A stretch of DNA of 64,000 bases from Pseudomonas gingeri (GTDB lineage: Bacteria; Pseudomonadota; Gammaproteobacteria; Pseudomonadales; Pseudomonadaceae): positions 62,001-126,000 of the forward strand of contig NZ_JACAPR010000028.1 in assembly GCF_013385635.1 (NCBI RefSeq), given 5' to 3'. The notes under the pieces were generated by a model. That model had not been told where the DNA came from. It saw only the letters and a list, made by a program, of their open reading frames with translations, and searched no databases. Shown piece by piece: positions 1 through 8,697 of the stretch. The translations under genes and the position numbers were made by a program. Positions within the stretch are counted from its first letter, which is position 1. The number at the start of each line of letters is the position of its first letter.

Positions 1-1458
1 ATCCAGGCTGAGCATGTCGTCGCGGATCTGCCCGAGGGCGTCGTTGTTCCACAGCAGCACCACCAGCGGGCTGTCCAGTTCCTCAACGGCGGTGGCCAGT
101 TCCTGGACCGTGTAGAGAAAACCGCCGTCGCCCACCAGTACCAGGCCCGGACGTTGCGGCGCGCCGAACTTGGCGCCGATGCCTGCGGGCAGGCCATAGC
201 CGAGGGTGCCGTAGCCAGTGGGATGCAACCAGCTGCGCGGCGCCCGGCTGGCAAAGGCGTAGTTGCCGGTATAGGCCAGCTGGGTCATGTCGCTGCTGAT
301 AACGGTATCGGCTGGCATCGCCACCGCGATGCGATCGAGGATCTGCTGGTGGAGGGCCTGCAATGCGCCGTGACCGGCACGGACCGCGATCCTCAGGTTC
401 GCCACCGCCTGGATCGCCTCCCGGGCATCCCGGGGCTGGGCCGGTAACTGCGTCAACAAGGCCGCCAGGCTCTGCCGGGCATCGCCGTGCAAGGCCACGG
501 CACAGGGATAGAAGTCGTTGAACTTGCGTGAATCGATATCGATCCGTATCACCTCACCGGTCAGTGGCAGGCGTTCGCGCCAGTAATCGGTATCGGCCAT
601 TTCGGTGCCGACCGCGAGTACCACATCGGCCTGGGCGATCAATTCCCAGCCGGGCTCGACACACAGGCTGGAACCGGCATTCAACGGCGCATCCGGCGCC
701 AGCAGGCCTTTACCGGCGACACTGGTGAACAGAGGTGCCGCCAGGCGTTCGCTCAAGGCCTGCAACTCGGCCGCGGCCGCCAATGCACCGCCGCCGGCAA
801 TGATCATCGGCCGTTTGGCCCGTTGCAGCCGGCGGGCCGCCTCTGCCACCGCCTCGGTGCCCGGCAGTCCGCGTCCTGGACGACGCACCACTTCAGCGCT
901 CCAGTCCCGACTGATGGGCCCGGCCAGCACATCCAGCGGCACCGAAATATGCACCGGCCTTGGCCGCTCGCTGTCGAACACGGCAAAGGCGCGGGCGACC
1001 AGTTCCGGCAGGTCGTCGGTACTCAGGGCCACGGCGGAAAACGCGGTGATCGGCGCGGTGATCGCCCGCTGGTCCTGGGTTTCGTGCAGACAACCCCAGC
1101 CCTTGCCCAGGCTGGCGGTATGGTTGACGCTGGAAATCACCAGCAGCGGAATCGAATCGGCATAGGCCTGGCCGATGGCGGTGGCGGCGTTGGTCACGCC
1201 GGGGCCGGTAATGATGAAGCACACGCCCGGCTTGCCGCTGACCCGGGCATAACCGTCAGCCATGAAGCCGGCGCCCTGTTCGTGACGGGTCAGCACATGG
1301 CGGATACCGCTGCCGGGCAGGCCGCGATACAGCTCCAGGGTGTGCACGCCGGGAATACCGAACACCGTGTCGACACCGTAATGGGCCAGCAGGCGCACCA
1401 GGGCCTGGCCGCCGGTAAGCGTGGTGGAAGAAGCCTGCAGGGTCGATTGGGAGCTCAT
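1..1458 (-). CDS. aruI: AruI-type 2-ketoarginine (5-guanidino-2-oxopentanoate) decarboxylase, 3' end cut by the window
   Basis: This is a thiamine pyrophosphate-dependent decarboxylase of the acetolactate synthase fold, with 486 codons visible and the C-terminus outside the window. The N-terminal domain shows FGIPG and the cofactor-activating glutamate in RHEQGAGFMADGYAR, followed by ITGPGVTNAATAIGQAY. The C-terminal cofactor domain begins with GDGGFLYTVQEL near the edge. The product matches what I know of Pseudomonas AruI, which decarboxylates 2-ketoarginine to 4-guanidinobutyraldehyde in the arginine transaminase pathway; the aminotransferase aruH would be expected beyond the left edge. The ATG at 1458 follows GACGAGGGC. 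Its promoter region resembles that of the enoyl-CoA hydratase operon. Family is very secure; substrate is inferred from similarity and from the neighbouring genes. Confidence 0.8.
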   Translation of the reverse strand, partial: MSSQSTLQASSTTLTGGQALVRLLAHYGVDTVFGIPGVHTLELYRGLPGSGIRHVLTRHEQGAGFMADGYARVSGKPGVCFIITGPGVTNAATAIGQAYADSIPLLVISSVNHTASLGKGWGCLHETQDQRAITAPITAFSAVALSTDDLPELVARAFAVFDSERPRPVHISVPLDVLAGPISRDWSAEVVRRPGRGLPGTEAVAEAARRLQRAKRPMIIAGGGALAAAAELQALSERLAAPLFTSVAGKGLLAPDAPLNAGSSLCVEPGWELIAQADVVLAVGTEMADTDYWRERLPLTGEVIRIDIDSRKFNDFYPCAVALHGDARQSLAALLTQLPAQPRDAREAIQAVANLRIAVRAGHGALQALHQQILDRIAVAMPADTVISSDMTQLAYTGNYAFASRAPRSWLHPTGYGTLGYGLPAGIGAKFGAPQRPGLVLVGDGGFLYTVQELATAVEELDSPLVVLLWNNDALGQIRDDMLSLD

Positions 1459-1482
1459 GCTAGCCCTCGTCTTGTTGTGGGG

Positions 1483-1540
1483 TGATGGGGGACCGCTCGA
1501 CGATATTAAACACTTGTTCAATAGCATGGCAATCCTCCCC
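1483..1540 (-). promoter_or_regulatory. Promoter of the aruI-like gene with an operator palindrome in the spacer
   Basis: Read on the minus strand there is a -35-like TTGCCA, an 18-base spacer and a -10-like TAATAT. The spacer and the edge of the -10 contain the palindrome TGAACA-N2-TGTTTA (1507-1520), with outer symmetry TA-N-T on both sides. A repressor bound here would block RNA polymerase. The same layout occurs at 18944-18957. The BetI-like TetR protein at 8018-8650 is the natural candidate ligand, by inference only. Confidence 0.55.
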
Positions 1541-1626
1541 CGACGCCCACGAAAAATCCTAAATACGATCCAACCCATTGTTTTAAATAGCAATAAATCC
1601 ACTGCCAAGTCCTCTGCGCGCGGACC

Positions 1627-1645
1627 TGTTACATCTTTGAACATC
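1627..1645. promoter_or_regulatory. Direct-repeat element, possible OmpR-family activator site
   Basis: TGTTACATCTTTGAACA followed by TC contains ACATC at 1631-1635 and again at 1641-1645, exactly 10 bases apart, as in head-to-tail sites of OmpR-family regulators. A 16-of-17 match lies at 19065-19081, the same distance from the palindromic operator. The TTGAAC inside this copy could also be the -35 of the toxin gene, with TAATTA 17 bases downstream (1660-1665). Confidence 0.4.
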
Positions 1646-1729
1646 CTTGCCTACAGCATTAATTACCGCCTCGTGCCTTCGGCTTGCGCGTTGAATAACG
1701 GCCATCACGCCACGACAAGGACCTGCTAC

Positions 1730-4700
1730 ATGAGCCCCTCGATCACCGCGAGCGATCCCCCCGCCAGCGCCGCCACACCGGTGTCGCTGGAGCATGCCAT
1801 CGAGCATTTTCTGAGTGACCTGCCCGCCGAGACCGCCCACCGCATTCGCCTGGCCAGCGGTATAGACACCCCAACCCTGCGCGCCGCCTACCGCGAATCC
1901 CGCCAGGTGCCGGCGCTATTGCTCGACACCCGCCAACGCTTCGAGCTGGAACAGGAGATACTGGATTTCATCGACGCGCTGGGCCAGGGCTCGCCCTCCG
2001 CCTCCGAGGCGACGACCCTGTCCTGGCAGTTGCAACTGCTCGGCCTGGAACTGCTCTGGCCAACGACAAGTGTGTTGCAGGTCTACGACCCTCCCGGGTA
2101 TTCGGCGGCCGCCGAGTACGGCCCCGACCTATCCCCCAACCTGCCGAGGGTGCGTATCAACCGCGCCCGGGTGCTCGATGGCAGCCTGTGGCGCAGTGTC
2201 CTGCAATGGCTGAGTCCGGAACAAAGTGAGTCTCTTCTGGGCGGGCAGTATCCCACCCTCGACAGCCAGTTATCGGCGCTCCAGCAGAAGGCCGCGCTTG
2301 TGCTGTCCTCTCAGCGCAGGGGTTTGTTCGACAGCCTCCATGCCTTCCGGCAGCAATCCCGTGATCCGCTGGTGAATCTGCTGCGCAGCCGCATCCCAGG
2401 ACTGTCCCGGGCAGCGGCCCAGGAGTTGCTCGCCAACTCGAACGCGCATGACCTGCAGTCGCTGGCACTGTCCGAAGGCGAACCGAGCGAGGGCCAGGCA
2501 CTGGATGCCCGCTGGTATCTGCAGGAAGACCGCCTGAGCCGTGCCTATGAAGGCCTGTTCCTGGAGAGCCGGCAGCACAACGACGACACCCAACGGTTGC
2601 TGCGGCATAGCCTCGCCACCCTGCCGGACACCCAGCGCAACCACCTCGACCTGAACGATCACCAGGCCATCCAGCGCCTGCTACACCAGCACCCGCCGCT
2701 TTCACGCGCTCATCTGGGCGCCTTGCTAGGACTCTCTCCCGTGGAACCCACACAACGTCTTTCCGATGGCAACGGCTACCAACAGGACCCGACCGCCCGC
2801 TTCGCCACCCCCGATCCACTCGCCCAGCGCCAGCGGGACGCCTTCGATGCCCTGGCCGCCACCAATGAACGCACCCTGTTGCTGGCGCGCCAGCAGCCCA
2901 ATTTCCACTGGTTCGCCGGTCTGTTGCTCAGCCGGCAACTGGCCCATGACTTCCCCCTGGCCGCCTCGAAAGATCCCGATGCGATCTTCCTCAACACTTT
3001 TGAGGAAAGCCTTTACTGGCCGCTGTCGGACAGCGGTGAACGCGGCGAGCAGGTGCGCTATCGCGGCGTCACGCAGTCCCGTACGCTGACGGAGATCTTT
3101 ACCCAGCACCTGGCCGGTAATATCCAGGCGTTCGACCCGGCCACCAGCGGCTTCTACGCCAGTGCCACCGCCGCCTACGACGAACAGCAACTGGCCGGCC
3201 TGGACCTCGCGCGCTTCGGCAAGACCCTGGAAAATGCGACCCTTGGCTTCGACACGCGCTTTAGCGAACAGGTGGACGGTTTCTGGGCCAGCGCCGCGCC
3301 GCTGCTGCGGGAAAACCTGCGCACCCAGATTCGCCTGGAAGCGCAATTGCGTGAACTGGACCTGGGTCTGGATAAAAGCCTGCGCGCGGATCTGGAACGG
3401 ATCCTGGAACACCCTACCCATGCCCAACGCCAGAAAAAATTCCCCGGGGAAGGACCGATCCACGTTTACCGGATCGCCCTGCAACCCTCCGAGTTGGTGC
3501 TAGAAGGTTGCCTGGTCATCACCCGCAGTCCCGATGAAGACACCTACAAACTACCGGCGTTGCTCTATCAGATCGGCCGTGGCCTGGAACCATTCGCGTC
3601 GTTGCAGGCACTGAAGAAGAGCCTGACCGAGCGCCTTGATGACGCGGTCGAACGCGAATCGCTGCTCGACCTGCTGCCTCAGCGACTGCGCACCTGGAGC
3701 CCCGAGAGCGCTCCCGAACGCACGTCACTGTTCAGCTACCGGCTCGAACAGGGCGATCCCTTCCAACAACTGGTGGACGGCTTGCTCGCCAAGCAGAAAG
3801 ACGATTTCGCTGCCACCTGGCGCTTCGCCAAAGGTGCTCCGGGCCTGTACAACGACGTCGGCGAATTTGCCCGACAACTGGACGGTGCCGTCAGTCTGGT
3901 CAGGCTGCTGGATATTCTCCCCGTCCTCAGGCGACGCAATCAGGACCTGATGTTCAGCGACCTGTTGAATCGGATCAGAAGCATCACCCCGGACGAACAG
4001 ACCCGACTCGCCGCCTTGTGGCGCCCCACCCTGAAAACCGATCCGGTCCCCGCTTCGCTCAGTGACCTGCCCGCCCTCAAGGCTTACGCGGCCGGTCTGC
4101 TCAAGACCCATCTGCAACAGCGCTATCCCCAGGTGACGATCGACCCTGACAGCGTCGAGGTGCATGTCACCCAGACCACTATCTTCCCGAGCCCGGCCTG
4201 GCAGAGCCAGCCGGCGGTCAACAAGGTCCGCCGGCGCAGCCTGTCGCTGACGGCCCTGGCGCTGGAGAACATCAAGGGCTTGCGCCTTGGTGAAACGGTC
4301 ACGTTCAAGGCCGAGATCAGCACTCCGACAGGGACCACGCTGCACCTGTCGGACACCGACGTGCGGGCGATCATCAAGGACGTCGACGCACCGGGTCACT
4401 ACAAGACGCTGCTTGAGAAAAAACTGCTGGGCCCGGACCAGGTGGCGCTGCGCACGGCCTGGGTCGAAGGCGAACGGGCGCGGATGAAGCTGCATGCCTA
4501 TGTCGCGCGCCTGAGCGGGGACTTTCTCGATGCCAGGGACAGCTCCCTGGAAAAGGGCTACAGGCGCATCGAGCATCTGCTCAAGCACCCGTCGGCACAG
4601 GGCCGCCCGCCGCTGGACGGCTACAAGGTCCAGGTCCACTACCTGATGCTCGGCGGTACGGAGCAGGCCCGCAACGGCGTGAGTATCGACGAGGTGCTGG

Positions 4701-7159
4701 TCATCAGCAACGACGACCCGGCCGGTACCCTGCTGCTCTACACGCCACAAGGCCCCGATGGCAAAGCCTGGCGCGAGCTGGCGGACAAATCGGCCATCGA
4801 AGCCTTGCTGCTCGAACCGGACTGGAAGAACTACTGCATCACACGGGCCGCCCGCAACGAACAGTGGAACCCGGCACAACTGTTCGCCCGTCAATTTCCA
4901 CTGGTGCGTTACTTCCCCATCGAAGACGACCTGTTCACCACATTGTACGAGGCCAGGGTCAGGCACCTGATCGCCAGCGTGGAATATTTCGGCGCCAGCA
5001 ACCAACGGGTGGACCGTGACACCGTCTGGTACTGGATCAACGCGAGTTTGCGCTTCGCCATCGAGTTCATCCTCGGTGTCGCTGCCTTGCCGCTCAGTCT
5101 GCCGGTCTACCTGCTGCGTGGCCTGTACGGCCTGGCCAACGTCAACCAGGCACTGATCCAGGGCCGTCATGAGGAGGCCACGGATGCGCTGATACAGACA
5201 CTTCTCGACGTCGCTGGTATCTTGCCATTTCAAGCGTTCAAACCGCTATTACGCCAGATCAGGCCGTTGCCCAGCGGCAAGGTCTTCCGCCTGGTCAGGA
5301 CCTCCCGGCTCAGCCAGGACGGTAGCCGGCAACCGTTGCTGGCCGCCGAGCCTTCGTCGGCAACATCCCTCAGATCCCTGGCCGCGGACCTCAAGGACTA
5401 TGAAATCAAGACACCGCCGGAACTGAACTACCTGAGCGACGGCCTGTTCGTCGATCGCACGCCGCGCATGGACCAGTACGTGAAACTGGAGGGCAAGTGG
5501 TACCGCACCGGCTCCCGGGCCGGCAAGCGCTACCTGCTCAGGGAGCACAGCTGGGCGGAAGATATCCAGCTGGTGCGCGCGGGCAACGTTTGGCAGCCCC
5601 TGCCTGTCGGTCGGCTGCGGGGTGGCGCGCCCGAGGCGCTCGGCACTACGCGCTACGAGATCGCGGCCACCCACCGGGGAGCGCTTGAAGAGCTGATTCG
5701 CACGATAACCAGAAGGCTTGATCGCGGCTGGGTGACCCCGAATGCTTCTGCACCGGAGCGCCAGGCAGCCGCTCACTTCCACCAGGTCTCGCGACGGCTG
5801 ACCGAAGACGCCCAGGTGTTCTTCGCCGAACGCCCGGCGCCAATGCCCCGGACGCTGGCGACGGACCTGCTGGACGCCGGCTCTTCGACCCAACTGCTCG
5901 AACGTGGATTCCAGACCGGGAATGGCATCGTCCTCGGCGCGCCCTATCATGCAAGGGCGGGCCGCCAGCTCCTGATCGACAACATGCGCTCGCTGGCCAT
6001 GGACCATCAGGTCAAGACCCTATACCTGGAAAATCTCCTGAGGGACTTCGATCAGGTTCACCTCAATGACTTCCATCGCACCGGTGTCATGTCGCAACGC
6101 CTGAGGGACACACTGAGGCGCCAGGATGCCGCCCAGGAGATCGACCCGAACGGTCCGCACAGCTTGTATGAAGTGGTTAGCAACGCACAGCGTCATGACA
6201 TTCGCGTCCAGGCGCTCGACTGCGGCACCAGCTTTCGCGAGAGCCTGGGCAGCTACACGCCGAATCGGGCCAGGGCCCTGAAATACTATGGCCGGCAAGT
6301 GATCAACACGGACCAGTTGCAACAGGGTCCGCATCGCTGGATTGCCCTGGTCCAGGACTCCCACGCCAGCACTGTGCTCGGCGAACCGGGCCTGGCCGAC
6401 CTGCTGGGGACGGTGAACCTGCGGGCCGTCGATGTCGGAGGGCAACCCTTGCCGCTGCGCGTCCTGGATGACCTGGGAGAGTTCACTCAAGGCCGATACG
6501 CCCAGGATATTCAGTTGGTACGCGCCGATGCGAAGCTGGAAGTGAACGTGGCGCCCCAGCCGTTGCCACGGACACCGGCTCCCCACAGGGGGCTGCTGAT
6601 CCGACCGGAGGATTTCCTGATCGAACAAAAAGGTGATCGCTACAGTGTCGTCTGCCGCTCGGTCGATCCCCACAGCGCCCGTCTGCTGGTCCCGGCGGAG
6701 CACCCGGTGATCCGCAGCCGGCTTGTCGACAGTTCAGGAGATTCCCGTGAGGTTTTTCATGTCGAAGCCCCGAGATTCGGCGACATCCGTGGCGTCAAGT
6801 ACAGAAGTATCGAGGACCTGATATGGGGGCTCCAGCAAGCCAGGTTGAGGCAGGTGGTTGAACTCAGCGATGTCACCTACCTGCGCCAACCCCGACTCGA
6901 CACCCATCCGCAACTCAGTCGTGCCGGCATGTTCACCGTCGAAAAGGCTCCCCAAGGGCCCATCCTGATCAATCGTTCCAGGGATCGCTCCCTCGCCACG
7001 ACGATCATTCGCACCGACCAGGCCACGGGCAAGTTCTACATCGTTCATCAGCGCTGGGGATTCAGCGAAGCGCAACTGTTCGCCAGCATCGACGACCTGA
7101 GCGAGGCGCTGGTCAGAAAGGTCAGGCTGGAGCGTGTGGCCGAAGCCACCGATCTCTGA
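1730..7159 (+). CDS. Large dermonecrotic-type toxin with a membrane-targeting/TIKI-like C-terminal region
   Basis: A protein of 1809 residues with no signal peptide. The middle part (roughly 850-1060) resembles the dermonecrotic toxin domain common in Pseudomonas giant proteins, with stretches such as LDGYKVQVHYL and VLVISNDDPAGTLLLYTPQGPDGKAW. A hydrophobic stretch follows at about 1110-1143. Around 1395-1560 there is a region like the membrane-targeted effector and TIKI-fold parts of Pasteurella toxin and RtxA-type proteins (LGAPYHARAGRQLL, LYLENLLRDF, RWIALVQDSHAS). The frame is open further upstream, but the ATG at 1730 follows ACAAGGA and is the better start. The gene is monocistronic, ends 14 bases from the convergent response regulator, and interrupts an otherwise catabolic minus-strand island. 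Target cell and activity are unknown. Confidence 0.7.
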   Translation: MSPSITASDPPASAATPVSLEHAIEHFLSDLPAETAHRIRLASGIDTPTLRAAYRESRQVPALLLDTRQRFELEQEILDFIDALGQGSPSASEATTLSWQLQLLGLELLWPTTSVLQVYDPPGYSAAAEYGPDLSPNLPRVRINRARVLDGSLWRSVLQWLSPEQSESLLGGQYPTLDSQLSALQQKAALVLSSQRRGLFDSLHAFRQQSRDPLVNLLRSRIPGLSRAAAQELLANSNAHDLQSLALSEGEPSEGQALDARWYLQEDRLSRAYEGLFLESRQHNDDTQRLLRHSLATLPDTQRNHLDLNDHQAIQRLLHQHPPLSRAHLGALLGLSPVEPTQRLSDGNGYQQDPTARFATPDPLAQRQRDAFDALAATNERTLLLARQQPNFHWFAGLLLSRQLAHDFPLAASKDPDAIFLNTFEESLYWPLSDSGERGEQVRYRGVTQSRTLTEIFTQHLAGNIQAFDPATSGFYASATAAYDEQQLAGLDLARFGKTLENATLGFDTRFSEQVDGFWASAAPLLRENLRTQIRLEAQLRELDLGLDKSLRADLERILEHPTHAQRQKKFPGEGPIHVYRIALQPSELVLEGCLVITRSPDEDTYKLPALLYQIGRGLEPFASLQALKKSLTERLDDAVERESLLDLLPQRLRTWSPESAPERTSLFSYRLEQGDPFQQLVDGLLAKQKDDFAATWRFAKGAPGLYNDVGEFARQLDGAVSLVRLLDILPVLRRRNQDLMFSDLLNRIRSITPDEQTRLAALWRPTLKTDPVPASLSDLPALKAYAAGLLKTHLQQRYPQVTIDPDSVEVHVTQTTIFPSPAWQSQPAVNKVRRRSLSLTALALENIKGLRLGETVTFKAEISTPTGTTLHLSDTDVRAIIKDVDAPGHYKTLLEKKLLGPDQVALRTAWVEGERARMKLHAYVARLSGDFLDARDSSLEKGYRRIEHLLKHPSAQGRPPLDGYKVQVHYLMLGGTEQARNGVSIDEVLVISNDDPAGTLLLYTPQGPDGKAWRELADKSAIEALLLEPDWKNYCITRAARNEQWNPAQLFARQFPLVRYFPIEDDLFTTLYEARVRHLIASVEYFGASNQRVDRDTVWYWINASLRFAIEFILGVAALPLSLPVYLLRGLYGLANVNQALIQGRHEEATDALIQTLLDVAGILPFQAFKPLLRQIRPLPSGKVFRLVRTSRLSQDGSRQPLLAAEPSSATSLRSLAADLKDYEIKTPPELNYLSDGLFVDRTPRMDQYVKLEGKWYRTGSRAGKRYLLREHSWAEDIQLVRAGNVWQPLPVGRLRGGAPEALGTTRYEIAATHRGALEELIRTITRRLDRGWVTPNASAPERQAAAHFHQVSRRLTEDAQVFFAERPAPMPRTLATDLLDAGSSTQLLERGFQTGNGIVLGAPYHARAGRQLLIDNMRSLAMDHQVKTLYLENLLRDFDQVHLNDFHRTGVMSQRLRDTLRRQDAAQEIDPNGPHSLYEVVSNAQRHDIRVQALDCGTSFRESLGSYTPNRARALKYYGRQVINTDQLQQGPHRWIALVQDSHASTVLGEPGLADLLGTVNLRAVDVGGQPLPLRVLDDLGEFTQGRYAQDIQLVRADAKLEVNVAPQPLPRTPAPHRGLLIRPEDFLIEQKGDRYSVVCRSVDPHSARLLVPAEHPVIRSRLVDSSGDSREVFHVEAPRFGDIRGVKYRSIEDLIWGLQQARLRQVVELSDVTYLRQPRLDTHPQLSRAGMFTVEKAPQGPILINRSRDRSLATTIIRTDQATGKFYIVHQRWGFSEAQLFASIDDLSEALVRKVRLERVAEATDL

Positions 7160-7173
7160 CTCGCCCCCCTGAC

Positions 7174-7905
7174 TCAAGCCGCCCTTGAGGTCCTGGCGGT
7201 GAACAGATAGCCGGCGCCATGCACGGTAATGATCAACTCCGGCGCGGCCGGGCTGTCATGCAGCTTGCGCCGCAGGCGTCCTACCAGGACATCGATGGAG
7301 CGGTCGCTGGGCAACCATTCGCGGTTGCGCAACTGCTCCATCAACTGGTCGCGGCTCAAGGTGTGACCGCCGTTGCGGATAAACACGTTGAGCAACTGGA
7401 ACTCACCGTGGCTGAGCAGGGTTTCACTGCCGTCGCAGGCCTTAAGACGGCGGCGGTCGGTGTCCAGGGTCCAGTCGGCGAAATGCTTGAGGTGCTCACT
7501 GGACTGCGCCGGTGCCGGCACGGTCGGTTGCAGATGGCATACCCGACGCGTGAGGTTGCGCGCACGGGAAACCAGCTCACGGGGATTCAGGGGTCTGATC
7601 AGGTAGTCGTCGGCACCGCATTCCAGGCCGTCGATCCGCTCGGCCTCGTCGTTGTGCTCGCCGACCAGGATGATGCCGACCTCCGAGCGCTCGCGCCATT
7701 GACGGGTCAGGCCAAGGCTGTCCGCCCCCGGTAACTGCCGGTCGAGCAACACCAGCGCCACCGGCAAACGGCTCATGCAGGCCTCGGCCTGCTCGGCGCA
7801 GTCGACACAGTGAACTTCATAGCCGTCCCGGGCCAGACACGCCTCCCACTGTTCACGGACCAGCCGATCATCCTCGACGATCAGCACGCGCGGCATCACC
7901 TTCAT
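7174..7905 (-). CDS. OmpR-family response regulator with an atypical receiver, AruR-like by context
   Basis: A 243-residue two-domain regulator with an N-terminal receiver and a C-terminal winged helix (about 135-240, including LMEQLRNREWLPSDRSIDVLVGRLRRKL). The acidic pocket E11-D12-D13 and phospho-acceptor D55 are present. The switch threonine position is Gly82 (IILVGE) and the conserved lysine is Arg104 (DDYLIRPLNPRE), so phospho-signalling may be altered. The start at 7905 follows AGGAG. No histidine kinase gene lies nearby. In P. aeruginosa the aruHI locus also carries the aruRS two-component genes, so this may be the AruR counterpart; that assignment is inference. The 10-bp direct repeats upstream of two operons here suit an OmpR-family protein. 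Confidence 0.8.
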   Translation of the reverse strand: MKVMPRVLIVEDDRLVREQWEACLARDGYEVHCVDCAEQAEACMSRLPVALVLLDRQLPGADSLGLTRQWRERSEVGIILVGEHNDEAERIDGLECGADDYLIRPLNPRELVSRARNLTRRVCHLQPTVPAPAQSSEHLKHFADWTLDTDRRRLKACDGSETLLSHGEFQLLNVFIRNGGHTLSRDQLMEQLRNREWLPSDRSIDVLVGRLRRKLHDSPAAPELIITVHGAGYLFTARTSRAA

Positions 7906-7983
7906 TACCTGGCTCCTGTTCGTGCCGCGAGCGGCCGATTCTTGGAATTATGCGAAGCGGTAGGAATTTCGATGCACTGTAGC

Positions 7984-8009
7984 GCTTGCTGAACAGTTGA
8001 TCAACAAGC
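7984..8009. promoter_or_regulatory. Imperfect inverted repeat upstream of the response regulator gene
   Basis: GCTTG and CAAGC arms flank a core containing TGAACA and the palindrome TTGATCAA. It lies about 80 bases upstream of the response regulator start and just after the TetR gene stop. It could be an operator or part of the end of the TetR transcript; there is no T-tract. Confidence 0.3.
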
Positions 8010-8017
8010 AGAAATGA

Positions 8018-8650
8018 TCAGCGCAGGAACCGCCGATAGCCGCCCATTTGCAGGCCATCGACCCAGGCCTCGCAGATCTGCACGCCTTCGGCCGGGGTGA
8101 AGGTGGTCGGGTTGAGACCGCATTCGAGCCACAAGCCATCGAGCAGTGCACTCAGGCCGATGGCCGCCAGGCCGCTGTCGAAACCGGCCCAGCCCTCCTC
8201 CTCCGCCAGCAGGATCAGGGCATTGCCCATGATGGTGCGGTATTCACCATAGGAGTGATCGTGGGCGCGGTTGATCGCGTCGGCGGTTTTCACCGCGCCC
8301 CAGAACGCCAGCCAGGCTTCCAGCAACTCGGGGTCGAGCATGCCGGGGGAAAACGACGATTCGAAAAACGCCGACAGGTGCCGGCGGGCACCACTGCCCG
8401 CACCGGCCACCGACTCGCGCAGCAGACTCATGACCTGCCCGGTGATATGCAAGTAGGCATCTGCCACCAGTTCATCCTTGCCGGTGTAGTGGTGACTGAT
8501 CAGCCCCACCGATACCCCGGCCTCGGCGCAGATCTTGCGGATCGAGGTGCCGACAAAGCCGTACTTCTTCAGGCAGCGCAGGGTCGCAGCCACCAGGTTG
8601 GCCTTGCGCAATTCAGGGTCCATACGCAGAAAACGCGTTTCCTCGGCCAT
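8018..8650 (-). CDS. TetR/AcrR transcriptional regulator, BetI-like
   Basis: A 210-residue one-component repressor. The N-terminal helix-turn-helix (about 15-60) reads KKYGFVGTSIRKICAEAGVSVGLISHHYTGKDELVADAY, typical of the BetI-like branch. The remainder is the ligand-binding helical domain with the BetI-type C-terminal pattern LSALLDGLWLECGL. The ATG at 8650 follows ACAGGAGC. It lies 47 bases after the quinone reductase stop and is probably cotranscribed with it. It is the only TetR regulator in the catabolic island, so it is the first candidate to bind the TGAACA-N2-TGTTTA palindromes at 1507 and 18944. The ligand is unknown; an acyl-CoA or guanidino intermediate would fit the context. Confidence 0.85.
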   Translation of the reverse strand: MAEETRFLRMDPELRKANLVAATLRCLKKYGFVGTSIRKICAEAGVSVGLISHHYTGKDELVADAYLHITGQVMSLLRESVAGAGSGARRHLSAFFESSFSPGMLDPELLEAWLAFWGAVKTADAINRAHDHSYGEYRTIMGNALILLAEEEGWAGFDSGLAAIGLSALLDGLWLECGLNPTTFTPAEGVQICEAWVDGLQMGGYRRFLR

Positions 8651-8697
8651 AGTGCTCCTGTCCTCTTTACGTCAGTGGCTGACGGTCCCGTGTGGCG

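Noticed and set aside
1421..1729. Extension of the toxin gene upstream to 1421.
   Set aside because: The extension overlaps the aruI coding region and its promoter on the other strand and has no ribosome site. The ATG at 1730 has one.
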